In this document: positions 18,291 to 29,403 of the stretch, piece by piece
Layout: each line of letters begins with the position of its first letter
How positions within the stretch are numbered: position 1 is the stretch's first letter
From: Arthrobacter citreus
GTDB lineage: Bacteria; Actinomycetota; Actinomycetes; Actinomycetales; Micrococcaceae
DNA: 64,000 nt
Assembly (NCBI RefSeq): GCF_009192745.1
Contig: NZ_VTFV01000004.1
Coordinates: 372,001-436,000 of the forward strand
Direction: 5' to 3'
Made by a program: the position numbers and the translations under genes
The notes under the pieces: generated by a model
Database searches by the model: none
What the model saw: the letters and a program-made list of their open reading frames with translations, nothing else
What the model was told of the DNA's origin: nothing

Positions 18291-19607
18291 ATGTATCTGC
18301 TTTCAGGCACCCTCCGCCCCTACGCCTGGGGTTCCCTGACGGCCATGGCTGAGCTCTTTGGCCGTGACCCCAGCGGGGAGCCCGAAGCCGAGCTCTGGTT
18401 CGGCGCCCATCCCGGCGCTCCGTCCGCCGTCCTTGGCGCGGAACCTGCCACGCTGGATGAGCTCATTGCCCGGGATCCGGAACAGCTGCTGGGCCGGGAG
18501 ACCGTAGCCGTGCACGGGCCGGCCCTGCCGTTCCTTGCCAAGGTACTCGCGGCCGGATCACCGCTTTCGCTGCAGGTTCATCCCACCAGGGAGCAGGCCC
18601 GGGCGGGATTCGCTGCTGAGGAAGCCGCGGGGCTTGACCGTGCAGCGGCAGACCGGAACTACAAGGACGCCAACCACAAGCCGGAGATGATCTTCGCGCT
18701 GACGGACTTTGAAGCGCTCTGCGGCTTCCGCCGGCCGGAAGACGCTGCCCGGCTTTTCCGCACCGCCAGCCGGCTGGTGGAGGCAACCGGCCGGCCCGCA
18801 CCGGAGCTGCTGGCCCAGACGGCGTCGGACCTTGAGTCCGGACGTCCCGAAACCGAACGGCTGGAAAGCGTGTTCCGCCGCCTTATCACCGGCGGCGAGG
18901 AAGTCCGCGAGGCTGTGGCTGCCGCGGCCGAAGCCGTCCGGTCCCTGGATCAGGCGGGACGGACTGAGCTGGACCCGGCCGTTGCTGAGCTCGGTTCCCT
19001 GGACGGCTACTATCCCGGGGATCCGGGCGTGCTGATTTCCCTGCTGCTGAACCGGGTCTCGCTCTCCCCCGGTGAAGCGATTTACCTCCCCGCCGGGAAT
19101 GTCCATGCCTATCTGCGCGGGCTTGGGGTGGAGGTGATGGCGTCCTCGGACAACGTGCTGCGCGGGGGCCTGACGCCCAAACACGTTGATCTGCAGGAAT
19201 TGCTGAAGACCATCGATTTCCAGGCTCTGGGCATCCCCCGCGTTGCGGCGGAGCGCACCGGGCTTGGGCAGGAACTGTACCGGCCGCCGTTCTCGGAGTT
19301 CTCCCTGCAGCGGCTCGAACTGGCGCAGAGCGCCGCCGGCAGCATGTCTGCTGCGGACGTTCCTTTGCTTCAGAACGGCCCCACGCTGGTCATCGCGCTG
19401 CGCGGGTCCCTGGTGCTCGATTCGCCGAAGCAGGACCTGATCCTGAACCCGGGAGACTGCGCGTTCATTGGGGCCGACGAGGCCCCGGTGATCGCCAAGC
19501 TCGCCTCCCATTCAGCGCAGCACGACGACGGCGCCCTGGCGTTCGCCGTTACGGCCGGTTCCGTTACACCCGCCGCAGACCCGGACGCCCCCACCCTGCG
19601 GATCTAG
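18291..19607 (+). CDS. manA: Mannose-6-phosphate isomerase, class I
   Basis: 438 residues. Interconverts fructose-6-phosphate and mannose-6-phosphate, feeding GDP-mannose and envelope mannosylation. The zinc ligands are visible in SLQVHPTREQA (Gln, His), in NHKPEMIF (Glu) and in LPAGNVHAYLRG (His). The catalytic-loop LRGGLTPKHVD is also present. AAGAGAGA lies just before the ATG. No phosphomannomutase is found nearby. Convergent with the FemX-like gene. Confidence 0.95.
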   Translation: MYLLSGTLRPYAWGSLTAMAELFGRDPSGEPEAELWFGAHPGAPSAVLGAEPATLDELIARDPEQLLGRETVAVHGPALPFLAKVLAAGSPLSLQVHPTREQARAGFAAEEAAGLDRAAADRNYKDANHKPEMIFALTDFEALCGFRRPEDAARLFRTASRLVEATGRPAPELLAQTASDLESGRPETERLESVFRRLITGGEEVREAVAAAAEAVRSLDQAGRTELDPAVAELGSLDGYYPGDPGVLISLLLNRVSLSPGEAIYLPAGNVHAYLRGLGVEVMASSDNVLRGGLTPKHVDLQELLKTIDFQALGIPRVAAERTGLGQELYRPPFSEFSLQRLELAQSAAGSMSAADVPLLQNGPTLVIALRGSLVLDSPKQDLILNPGDCAFIGADEAPVIAKLASHSAQHDDGALAFAVTAGSVTPAADPDAPTLRI

Positions 19608-19627
19608 CCGCCGGGAGCTGCGGGAAC

Positions 19628-20653
19628 CTATCGGCCCAGGCGGCTCCGGAGCGCGCCAACGCCGCCGCGGATCTTCCGCAGCGCCGTCTTGGCCAGCGGC
19701 AGGGCACCGGTGAACACCGGGTAGAGCGGGGAGAGCGGCTTGTCCCAGGTTCCGGCCAGCATATTTTCGTGCTTCGCCCAGCCCATCTTGAACTTGGAGA
19801 CCCCGTCGTTGAGCAGGCCGTTGAAGTCGTAGCGGGTGATGCCGCGGGCTTTCATCTCCTGGATAGCCAGCCACTTCAGGGCGTAGTTGGCCCGGAGGCG
19901 TTCGCCCTCTTCGCTCATCCCGCCATAGAGTTCGAAGGCGGTGTACCCGCTTGCGGACAGCCAGAGGAACGCCACCACGTCGCTGCCCTTGAACGCGGCA
20001 TAAACCGGCGAATCGTCCCCGAGGTTGTCGAAGATATCGAAGTAGTAGGAGTCCTCGTGGATGCCGAAGCCGGCGCGTTCGGCTGTCTGCTTGTACACGT
20101 CCAGGCACTGCTGGAGTTCCCCTCGCTTCACCGCACGGTAGTCCAGCTCTTCCCTCCCGGATTTGCGGATGTACTGCCGGTGTTTCTTGCTCATGGCAGC
20201 CAGCAGGTCTTCTTCGTCCTGGCCCAGGTCAAGGATCAGGGTGCGCGGGATCAGGATGGTGTTGGTGCTGGGCCGGAATCCGGCGCCGGGCAGTGCAGCC
20301 GCAGCCGCGGAATCCGCGTCCCAGTCCGGTTCGATGGTGAGTGCCACGGCATGGTGTTTGCCCTTGGCGTAGCCTGCAACGGCGGCGAGCAGCTCAGCCT
20401 CGCGGCCCGGTTCGCCCTGGGGACCCCGCGGAACATAGGCGAGTGCACGGAAGGGAAATGGCAGCCGCCGGATCAGCAGCTGGGCAGTGCCAACGACGCT
20501 GCCGCCGTCCGAAAGCAGGAGCCGCTCGGCCTGCCAGCCGTGCTCAGCTTTGGTCTTTCCCCAGCCCCACAACTGCTGCGGGTGCCCGTTGAACTGGTTG
20601 ACGAGACTGTTCCAGCGGGACGGATCGGTGCAGGGAGTAACGCTCAATGTCAT
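19628..20653 (-). CDS. FemA/FemB/FemX-family peptidoglycan interpeptide bridge aminoacyltransferase
   Basis: 341 residues. Members use aminoacyl-tRNA to add the interpeptide bridge residues on lipid II; Arthrobacter types carry Ala/Ser/Gly-containing bridges. The double GNAT-like fold is suggested by LAYVPRGPQGEPGR, MSKKHRQYIRKSGREEL, and the C-terminal ELYGGMSEEGERLRANYALK with ITRYDFNGLLNDGVSKFKMG. The amino acid transferred cannot be determined from sequence alone. Divergent from tspO. Confidence 0.88.
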   Translation of the reverse strand: MTLSVTPCTDPSRWNSLVNQFNGHPQQLWGWGKTKAEHGWQAERLLLSDGGSVVGTAQLLIRRLPFPFRALAYVPRGPQGEPGREAELLAAVAGYAKGKHHAVALTIEPDWDADSAAAAALPGAGFRPSTNTILIPRTLILDLGQDEEDLLAAMSKKHRQYIRKSGREELDYRAVKRGELQQCLDVYKQTAERAGFGIHEDSYYFDIFDNLGDDSPVYAAFKGSDVVAFLWLSASGYTAFELYGGMSEEGERLRANYALKWLAIQEMKARGITRYDFNGLLNDGVSKFKMGWAKHENMLAGTWDKPLSPLYPVFTGALPLAKTALRKIRGGVGALRSRLGR

Positions 20654-20741
20654 GCCAACTAGCCTACGTTGAAGCCGGCACCGGCTTCGAACGCGCGGTT
20701 GTTATGGAGCTGAAACCGGAACCGCACGAAAACCCCGGAAA

Positions 20742-20765
20742 TTAGTAAGCATGCTTTGTTAGGCT
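20742..20765 (+). promoter_or_regulatory. Near-palindromic operator and -10 of the TspO-like gene
   Basis: TTAGTAAGCATGCTTTGTTA is an imperfect palindrome around the 10-base core AAGCATGCTT (20746-20755). TAGGCT (20760-20765) overlaps its end and lies five bases before the ATG. The palindrome therefore fills the promoter spacer and looks like a TetR- or MarR-type operator; no regulator gene is adjacent. Confidence 0.5.
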
Positions 20766-20770
20766 CGAAT

Positions 20771-21625
20771 ATGGCTACTTCGACTCCCAGCACATCCAGT
20801 CCATCCGAACCGGCGGGTACGGCGGGCCGGGGTTCGCAAGGCTACTCGGGCAGGGACCTGGCCCGGCAGCTTACGGTCACCGTCTCCTACGTCCTGTGCA
20901 TCATCGGGTCCGTCATCGGCGTCGGGGTCTTCGGCGGCACCCGCATCGCGGAGGCTGCCGGCGGGGCCCTGAGCGCAGACGCCACCTATCTGGCACCGGC
21001 CAGCCCTGCCTTCTCCATCTGGTCCGTGATTTACACCGGACTGGGTGCCTACACCATCTACCAGTGGCTGCCCTCGCAGCGCGCTTCCGACCGCCAGCGC
21101 AGGCTCGGCTGGCTGGTGGCTGCCTCACTGATCCTTAACGCCGCCTGGATCCTCAGCGTCCAGGCCGGCTCCGTTCCGCTCTCCGTTGTGGTCATCGCAG
21201 CGCTGCTGGTCGTCCTGGCCGTGATCTTCGCCCGGTATGCCCGCAGCCGTCCCGGCAGCCTGCTTGGCGCCGTCGTAGTGGACGGAACTCTGGGCCTCTA
21301 TCTGGGCTGGGTCTGCGTGGCGATCTGCGCCAACATTGCCTCGGCACTGACGTCCGGCGGCTTTGACGGGTTTGGCCTGGACCCGGTTATATGGGCCGGC
21401 ATCGTGCTGGCTGCTGCTGCCGCCGTCGGCGTTGGCCTGGCGCTTTACGGCCGGGGCCGGCTGGCCCCCGCCGCTGCCCTGGCGTGGGGGCTGTCATGGA
21501 TTGCGGTCTCCCGCGTCAACGGGGAACTGCTTTCCACTCCAACGGCGGTCATGGCTGCTGTTGCCGCCGCCGTCGTCGTGATCGCGACCGTGGGCGCCCG
21601 GGTGGCTGAAATCCGCCGGAACTAA
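20771..21625 (+). CDS. TspO/MBR-like (tryptophan-rich sensory) membrane protein
   Basis: 284 residues with about eight hydrophobic stretches. The segment YLAPASPAFSIWSVIYTGLG matches the TspO/MBR signature (PxxxFxxxWxxiY). TspO proteins bind porphyrins or sterols and respond to stress; this is a longer actinobacterial variant with only a few Trp. The first ~35 residues are Ser/Thr-rich. The message is probably leaderless and controlled by the overlapping palindrome. TspO assignment is moderate; the transported or sensed ligand is unknown. Confidence 0.75.
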   Translation: MATSTPSTSSPSEPAGTAGRGSQGYSGRDLARQLTVTVSYVLCIIGSVIGVGVFGGTRIAEAAGGALSADATYLAPASPAFSIWSVIYTGLGAYTIYQWLPSQRASDRQRRLGWLVAASLILNAAWILSVQAGSVPLSVVVIAALLVVLAVIFARYARSRPGSLLGAVVVDGTLGLYLGWVCVAICANIASALTSGGFDGFGLDPVIWAGIVLAAAAAVGVGLALYGRGRLAPAAALAWGLSWIAVSRVNGELLSTPTAVMAAVAAAVVVIATVGARVAEIRRN

Positions 21626-21641
21626 CCGGCACATACGCGGA

Positions 21642-21686
21642 ATCAACAGGTTGGGCCCGGACAGTGTCCGGGCCCAACCTGTTGAT
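21642..21686. terminator. Bidirectional terminator, TspO gene / glpX
   Basis: Two perfect 22-base arms (ATCAACAGGTTGGGCCCGG plus ACA) around a single central G, located between the convergent tspO-like and glpX genes. Confidence 0.85.
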
Positions 21687-21701
21687 GCGGCTCGCGAGTG
21701 C

Positions 21702-22730
21702 TTAGCGAAGCCGGGCGTAGGACTCCCACTTGTGTGACTGGTGCTCGCCGTCAACCACGCGGATGGTTCCGGACTTGGAACGCATCACGATGGACTGGGT
21801 GAGGACCCGGTCCTTCTTGTAGCGGACGCCGCGCACCAGGTCGCCGTCCGTGATGCCGGTCGCCGCGAAGTAGCAGTTGTCACTGGTAACCAGGTCGTTG
21901 GTGGAAAGCACCCGGTCCAGGTCGTGGCCGGCGTCGATCGCCTTCTGCTTCTCCTCATCCGAGGTCGGCCAGAGGCGCCCCTGGATAACTCCGCCAAGCG
22001 TCTTCACGGCGCAGGCGGTGATGATGCCCTCAGGCGTGCCGCCGATGCCCATCAGCGCGTCCACGTCGGTGCCCTCACGCGCGGCTGCGATGCCGCCGGC
22101 GACGTCGCCGTCCATCAGCATCCGGGTGCGCGCACCGGCGTCGCGGATTTCCTGGACCAGCGGCTTGTGCCGGTCGCGCTCAAGGATCATGACGTTGAGC
22201 TGGTTGATCTTCTTGCCCTTGGCCTTGGCGATCAGGTGCAGGTTCTGCTTGACCGGCAGGCGCAGGTCCACCATGTCCGCAGCCTCGGGACCGGTGACCA
22301 GCTTTTCCATGTAGAACACGGCGGAAGGGTCGAACATGGTTCCGCGTTCGGCGACAGCCAGGACGGCCAGGGCGTTGTTGATGCCCAATGCGGTCAGGCG
22401 GGTGCCGTCGATGGGATCCACTGCTACGTCGCAGAGCGCGCCGGTGCCGTCACCAACGTGCTCACCGTTGTAGAGCATGGGGGCTTCGTCCTTCTCACCC
22501 TCACCGATCACCACGACGCCGTTGAAGTGGACGGTGGAGATCAGGGAGCGCATGGCGTCCACGGCAGCGCCGTCAGCGGCGTTCTTGTCGCCGAACCCGA
22601 CCCAGTGACCGCCGGCAATGGCGGCTGCTTCGGTAACGCGGACCAGTTCAAGCGCGAGGTTCCGGTCCGGCTCGTCGTCTCCGACTGCCAGCGCGGGTGA
22701 AAGAGTTGAGTACTGGGCACCTTGGGACAC
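21702..22730 (-). CDS. glpX: Class II fructose-1,6-bisphosphatase
   Basis: 342 residues. Hydrolyses fructose-1,6-bisphosphate in gluconeogenesis. GEGEKDEAPMLYNGE and the metal/phosphate motif DPIDGTRL are intact, as is GTPEGI near the substrate site. I chose the GTG at 22730 (VSQGAQYS) because GAGG lies six bases upstream; ATG codons at 22742 and 22781 are in frame but have no such site. It is divergent from the DUF4245 gene, the same pairing as Rv1099c/Rv1100. Confidence 0.94.
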   Translation of the reverse strand: MSQGAQYSTLSPALAVGDDEPDRNLALELVRVTEAAAIAGGHWVGFGDKNAADGAAVDAMRSLISTVHFNGVVVIGEGEKDEAPMLYNGEHVGDGTGALCDVAVDPIDGTRLTALGINNALAVLAVAERGTMFDPSAVFYMEKLVTGPEAADMVDLRLPVKQNLHLIAKAKGKKINQLNVMILERDRHKPLVQEIRDAGARTRMLMDGDVAGGIAAAREGTDVDALMGIGGTPEGIITACAVKTLGGVIQGRLWPTSDEEKQKAIDAGHDLDRVLSTNDLVTSDNCYFAATGITDGDLVRGVRYKKDRVLTQSIVMRSKSGTIRVVDGEHQSHKWESYARLR

Positions 22731-22938
22731 GTCTAACCTCATCTTCGAAATTCGGGCCGCACTGTCCGGAATCAGTCCCAAACAGCGGCCCGCCTGCTGT
22801 TCCTTGCTCCGATCATAGTCGCCAAGTGGTCCACGCCACCGCCGGCGCCCGGCATTTAACGCCGCCGGACTGCCCGAAGGCCCCCGGGCACTTGCGCAGG
22901 AATAGGACTTGCCGCCCCGGATAGGCGATCATAGAGGT

Positions 22939-23526
22939 GTGAGTGAGCAGCAGCAGCCCGAAGAGCCCGTTACCCCCACCCTGACCGCCAAGCAGGCCAA
23001 GCGTGCCAACGCCACGGTCATTGGAATGCTCATCGCCACCGGAATCACGCTGGCGATCGTGCTGGTTCCGGTGCTGCTCAATCCGTACCAGAAGATGCAG
23101 CCGCGCAATGTGGACGTCCAGGCGATCGCTTCTGAAGCCGCGGGCGACGCCGGCTACGACCCCCTCGCCCCTGACCTGCCCGATGGCTGGACCGCCAACT
23201 ACGCGCGGTGGGATTCCGGCGTCAACAGCGGCGTCCCCGCCTGGGAAGTGGGATATCTCACTCCGGACACGGAGTTCATCCGTCTTACCCAGACCAATAC
23301 CGGCAACCCCACCTGGATCTCGCAGACCACCAAGGACTCCCTGGTGGCCGGTGAGCGAAGCGCCGGCGGTGCCACCTGGCAGCTGCGGGACAGCGCCAAT
23401 GGTGAAGCGCACCTGGTCACGGAAGTCAACGGAATGACCGTGGTGCTCAGCTCCGAAGGCGACCTGTCCGCGGTGGACACGCTCGCGGAAGCTGTCCTCG
23501 CCGATCTCGCTGCTGCCGGGCAGTAG
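22939..23526 (+). CDS. DUF4245 domain-containing membrane-anchored protein
   Basis: 195 residues: a short basic/acidic cytoplasmic start, one membrane segment at about 25-46 (VIGMLIATGITLAIVLVPVL), then an ectodomain with WTANYARWDSGVNSGVPAW typical of DUF4245. Function unknown; the family is conserved next to glpX. GTG start at 22939 follows a CATAGAGG stretch very closely and may be leaderless. Confidence 0.85.
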   Translation: MSEQQQPEEPVTPTLTAKQAKRANATVIGMLIATGITLAIVLVPVLLNPYQKMQPRNVDVQAIASEAAGDAGYDPLAPDLPDGWTANYARWDSGVNSGVPAWEVGYLTPDTEFIRLTQTNTGNPTWISQTTKDSLVAGERSAGGATWQLRDSANGEAHLVTEVNGMTVVLSSEGDLSAVDTLAEAVLADLAAAGQ

Positions 23527-23614
23527 CACCCCGCCGGCCCCGGCCGCCCGTACGGTGCGACTTCCAGCGGTAACAGATCAGCGAACCGGCTTCGAAGCGC
23601 CGTATTGTTGAACC

Positions 23615-24280
23615 GTGACCGAATTGAACAGCCCCCTTACTGCTCCCACCACTCCCGCCCAGGCCTGGCAGCGCCTGCGCGAAGGCAACGAACGATTCGT
23701 CTCGGGTTCTTCCCGGCACCCCAACCAGGATGCGCCCCGTCGCAGTTCCCTCGTGAACGAGCAGAACCCCTTCGCGGTGATCTTCGGCTGCTCGGATTCC
23801 CGGCTTGCAGCCGAAATCATCTTCGACCTCGGCCTCGGCGACGTTTTTGTGGTCCGCACGGCCGGGCAGGTGACCGACGACGCCGTCCTGGGCTCACTCG
23901 AATACAGCGTGGGCGTCCTGGGGGTTCCCCTGATCGTGATCCTGGGCCATGACAGCTGCGGGGCCGTCACAGCAGCCAAGCACACCGTGGACACCGGCTC
24001 CATGCCGTCGGGCTACGTGCGCAACCTGGTTGAACGCATCACCCCCTCGGTCCTGGCTGCGCGCCGCAACGGGCTGGAGGACGTCAATGACATGGTCGTC
24101 GAGCACACCCGGCAGACCGCTGAGCGGCTGGTGGAGAGCTCACGCCTGATTTCCGACGCCGTCGCCTCCGGAGCAACCGCCGTCGTCGGACTTTCCTACC
24201 GGCTCGCCGAAGGCCGTGCCGACCTGGTCTCCAGCATTGGCCGCCTGGAACCGGAAACAACCGGCCTCGCCGCCGGTTAG
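23615..24280 (+). CDS. Beta-class carbonic anhydrase
   Basis: 221 residues. Interconverts CO2 and bicarbonate. The zinc ligands and catalytic dyad are visible in IFGCSDSR (Cys, Asp, Arg) and LGHDSCGAV (His, Cys). The bicarbonate it makes could supply carboxylases such as PurK, though that is inference. GTG start follows a TATTGT hexamer by six bases and lacks a ribosome-binding site. It ends 73 bases before fumC on the same strand. Confidence 0.95.
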   Translation: MTELNSPLTAPTTPAQAWQRLREGNERFVSGSSRHPNQDAPRRSSLVNEQNPFAVIFGCSDSRLAAEIIFDLGLGDVFVVRTAGQVTDDAVLGSLEYSVGVLGVPLIVILGHDSCGAVTAAKHTVDTGSMPSGYVRNLVERITPSVLAARRNGLEDVNDMVVEHTRQTAERLVESSRLISDAVASGATAVVGLSYRLAEGRADLVSSIGRLEPETTGLAAG

Positions 24281-24340
24281 CGGGGAAGAAAACGCCGCCC
24301 CAATCCGACACGCGTTTTCAGCGCCGGCGGGCGTCCCGAC

Positions 24341-24346
24341 TAGGCT
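24341..24346 (+). promoter_or_regulatory. Predicted -10 of fumC (leaderless)
   Basis: TAGGCT ends seven bases before the fumC ATG. The implied transcript starts at or next to the A of the start codon, and there is no Shine-Dalgarno sequence. Confidence 0.5.
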
Positions 24347-24353
24347 GGTAGCC

Positions 24354-25775
24354 ATGACTTCCAACTCCGCTGAATACCGCATTGAACATGACACGATGGG
24401 TGAGGTCCGCGTCCCGGTAAACGCCCTTTACCGCGCCCAGACCCAGCGCGCCGTGGAGAACTTCCCGATCTCCGGCAAGCCGCTGGACGACGCGCACATC
24501 GAGGCACTGGCCCGCATCAAGAAGGCTGCCGCAACCGCCAACGCAGAACTGGGAGTGCTCGACGACGAGCGCGCCAAGGCGATCGCTGCCGCTGCTGACG
24601 AGGTTGCAGCAGGCAAGCACAACGGCCAGTTCCCGATCGACGTGTTCCAGACCGGTTCCGGCACGTCCTCGAACATGAACACCAACGAGGTCCTGGCCGA
24701 ACTCGCCACCCGTGCCCTGAAGGCTGCCGGCAGCGAGACCTCTGTTCACCCGAACGACCACGTCAACGCCTCGCAGTCCTCCAACGACGTCTTCCCGACC
24801 TCGGTGCACGTTGCTGCCACCTCTGCCCTGATCAACAACCTGATCCCGGCACTGGAGCACCTGGCCGTGTCCCTTGAGCGCAAGGCTGAAGAGTTCAAGG
24901 ACGTCGTCAAGTCCGGCCGCACGCACCTCATGGACGCCACCCCTGTGACCCTGGGCCAGGAATTCGGCGGCTACGCCGCGCAGGTCCGCTACGGCATCGA
25001 GCGCGTCCAGGCTTCCCTGCCCCGCGTGGCCGAAGTTCCCCTGGGCGGCACCGCCGTCGGCACCGGCATCAACACCCCGGCAGGCTTCCCGCAGCGCGTG
25101 ATCGAGCTGCTCGCTGCCGACACCGGCCTGCCGCTGACCGAAGCCCGGGACCACTTCGAGTCCCAGGCCAACCGTGACGCCCTCGTTGAGGTCTCCGGCA
25201 TGCTGCGCACCATCGCAGTGTCCTTCTCCAAGATCGCCAACGACCTGCGCTGGATGGGCTCCGGCCCCAACACCGGCCTGGGCGAAATTGCCATCCCCGA
25301 CCTGCAGCCGGGCTCCTCGATCATGCCGGGCAAGGTCAACCCGGTCATCTCCGAGGCCGTGATGCAGGTTGCCGCACAGGTTGTGGGCAACGACGCCGCC
25401 ATCGCCTGGGCCGGCACCTTCGGCTACTTCGAGCTGAACGTCGGCATCCCGGTCATCGCCTCGAACCTGCTGGAGTCGATCCGCCTGCTGGCGAACTCCT
25501 CCGTGATCATGGCGGACAAGATGATTGACGGCATCGAAGCCAACGTGGAGCGTGCCCGCTACCTCGCCGAGGCCTCCCCCTCGATCGTTACCCCGCTGAA
25601 CAAGTACATCGGCTACGAGAACGCCGCCAAGATCGCCAAGTTCGCGGTCAAGGAAGGCAAGACCATCCGCCAGGCCGTCGTCGAGCTCGGCTTCGTCGAG
25701 CGCGGCGAAGTAACCGAAGAGCAGCTTGACGCTGCCCTGGACGTCCTCTCCATGACCAAGCCGCCGCAGGCCTAG
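24354..25775 (+). CDS. fumC: Class II fumarate hydratase
   Basis: 473 residues. Hydrates fumarate to malate in the TCA cycle. The superfamily signature [12 protein letters not shown], the substrate-site [12 protein letters not shown] and [15 protein letters not shown] are intact, and length matches family norms. The ATG at 24354 is preferred over upstream in-frame codons because those overlap the carbonic anhydrase gene. A strong terminator follows the stop. Confidence 0.97.
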   Translation: MTSNSAEYRIEHDTMGEVRVPVNALYRAQTQRAVENFPISGKPLDDAHIEALARIKKAAATANAELGVLDDERAKAIAAAADEVAAGKHNGQFPIDVFQTGSGTSSNMNTNEVLAELATRALKAAGSETSVHPNDHVNASQSSNDVFPTSVHVAATSALINNLIPALEHLAVSLERKAEEFKDVVKSGRTHLMDATPVTLGQEFGGYAAQVRYGIERVQASLPRVAEVPLGGTAVGTGINTPAGFPQRVIELLAADTGLPLTEARDHFESQANRDALVEVSGMLRTIAVSFSKIANDLRWMGSGPNTGLGEIAIPDLQPGSSIMPGKVNPVISEAVMQVAAQVVGNDAAIAWAGTFGYFELNVGIPVIASNLLESIRLLANSSVIMADKMIDGIEANVERARYLAEASPSIVTPLNKYIGYENAAKIAKFAVKEGKTIRQAVVELGFVERGEVTEEQLDAALDVLSMTKPPQA

Positions 25776-25788
25776 TTTTCAGAGTTGC

Positions 25789-25820
25789 AAAGGGCCGCCG
25801 GGATTCCCGGCGGCCCTTTT
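25789..25820 (+). terminator. Rho-independent terminator of fumC
   Basis: A 14-bp GC-rich stem (AAAGGGCCGCCGGG) with loop ATT is followed by TTTT, 13 bases after the fumC stop. Confidence 0.9.
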
Positions 25821-25851
25821 CGCTGCCCCTTTTTCCCGCCTGGACGGCGTG

Positions 25852-25878
25852 TTTGCACTCTGCCCCAGAGCGTGCAAA
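25852..25878. promoter_or_regulatory. Putative operator of the TetR-MFS operon
   Basis: TTTGCAC (25852-25858) and GTGCAAA (25872-25878) are perfect inverted arms, with further matching CT/AG pairs inside. The site lies 11 bases before the TetR start codon, the usual place for an autoregulatory TetR operator. Confidence 0.6.
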
Positions 25879-25888
25879 AGTTTACTTT

Positions 25889-28257
<2,369 letters not shown>

Positions 28258-28273
28258 TCCCCAGCTTCACAGG

Positions 28274-28304
28274 AAAGGCCCCGGGAATCCTCCCGGGGCC
28301 TTTT
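28274..28304 (+). terminator. Terminator after the MFS gene
   Basis: A 13-bp stem (AAAGGCCCCGGGA) with loop ATCC is followed by TTTT; it can also act on the converging NUDIX transcript. Confidence 0.9.
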
Positions 28305-28353
28305 CCTGTTGTCCCGCGGATTCTTGTACTGCGGGCGGTGGAAGACGGGTTTC

Positions 28354-28824
28354 CTAGACCTCGAAGACCGGCACCCCGGTGGAGTTCCGGGCCAGTTCGG
28401 TGAGCATCCGGTGCCGGGGGTTGAGGTCCGGCAGCTCATCGAGGGCGAACCAGCCCACCTCGGTGGACTCGTCGTCGTTCACCCGGGCGGTGCCTGCAAC
28501 CCAGGCGCACCGGAACACCAGGTTCAGGAACTGGCAGCGGTCCCGGTTGGGGAACATGATCGGATCCGTGGTGCCCACGTGGATAAGGTGTTCAAGCCGC
28601 GCCTGAACACCGGTCTCTTCCTCCACTTCGCGCAGCAGCCCCGGGCCGGGCTCTTCGCCGGGCTCCAGGATGCCGGTGATGAGCGTCCAGCGGCCGTTGT
28701 CTGCCCGGCGGCAGAGAAGCACCTCTCCTGCCGGATTGAAGACGACGGCGGCGACCCCTGGAAGCCACAGGAGGTCGTGGCCCACTTTCTCGCGCAGGGA
28801 AAGGATAAAGTCCGGTGTGGGCAT
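28354..28824 (-). CDS. NUDIX hydrolase
   Basis: 156 residues. The Nudix box GILEPGEEPGPGLLREVEEE followed by TGV is complete, so it should hydrolyse a nucleoside diphosphate linked to another moiety; the substrate is not determinable. I use the ATG at 28824 (MPTPDFILSLREKVG), four bases after the prepilin peptidase stop. Longer in-frame starts would overlap that gene. Confidence 0.92.
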   Translation of the reverse strand: MPTPDFILSLREKVGHDLLWLPGVAAVVFNPAGEVLLCRRADNGRWTLITGILEPGEEPGPGLLREVEEETGVQARLEHLIHVGTTDPIMFPNRDRCQFLNLVFRCAWVAGTARVNDDESTEVGWFALDELPDLNPRHRMLTELARNSTGVPVFEV

Positions 28825-28828
28825 GGTT

Positions 28829-29341
28829 CTACTGTAGGCCAGGCACTGCGAGCGCCAGCAAAGCGCCGGCGAGCATAAACGGGCCGAACGCGATCCGGGT
28901 TTTGCCCGTTCCGCGGCGGGACACCAGCAGTCCCAGGCCCCATAGGCCGCCCAGCACAAATCCCGCCGCGGCTCCCGCGAGCAGGCAGCTCCAGCCGGCA
29001 AACCCCAGGTACAGCCCAAGCACACCCGCCAGCTTTACGTCCCCCAGCCCCAGCCCGGACGGCGAGGCCATCCGCAGCAGCAGGTAGCCGCCGAACAGCA
29101 GCACCCCGCCCAGTGCCATGCCCGCGAAGCGTCCAGGCTCACCGGCGATCAGTGCGGCTGCACCCAGGAGTACTGCGGAGACCGGATAAGCCGGCACTGT
29201 CAGCCGGTCCGGCAGGCGCCGTGTCCGGATATCCGTGACCGACAGCTTCCACGCCAGCACCGCCAGATAACCGAGCGCCGCCGCCAGCAGCACCCAGGAC
29301 AGCCGCGCCCCGCTCCAGTACTCCCCCAGGATCCCCCACAT
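28829..29341 (-). CDS. Prepilin peptidase (A24 family), short form
   Basis: 170 residues with five to six hydrophobic segments. The two catalytic aspartates lie in TDIRTRRLPD and GLGDVKL, and IAFGPFM is the family C-terminal motif. The N-terminal methyltransferase domain of long PilD is absent, as in many actinobacterial TadV-like peptidases. It would process type IV/Tad pilin precursors; no pilin gene is in the window. It lies between phoH and NUDIX and may share their transcript. Confidence 0.9.
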   Translation of the reverse strand: MWGILGEYWSGARLSWVLLAAALGYLAVLAWKLSVTDIRTRRLPDRLTVPAYPVSAVLLGAAALIAGEPGRFAGMALGGVLLFGGYLLLRMASPSGLGLGDVKLAGVLGLYLGFAGWSCLLAGAAAGFVLGGLWGLGLLVSRRGTGKTRIAFGPFMLAGALLALAVPGLQ

Positions 29342-29403
29342 GCGCCCTACGGTACGCGACGGCGGCTGCCGGCGTACCGCAGGGCGGGGCGGCTGTGGAA
29401 TAC

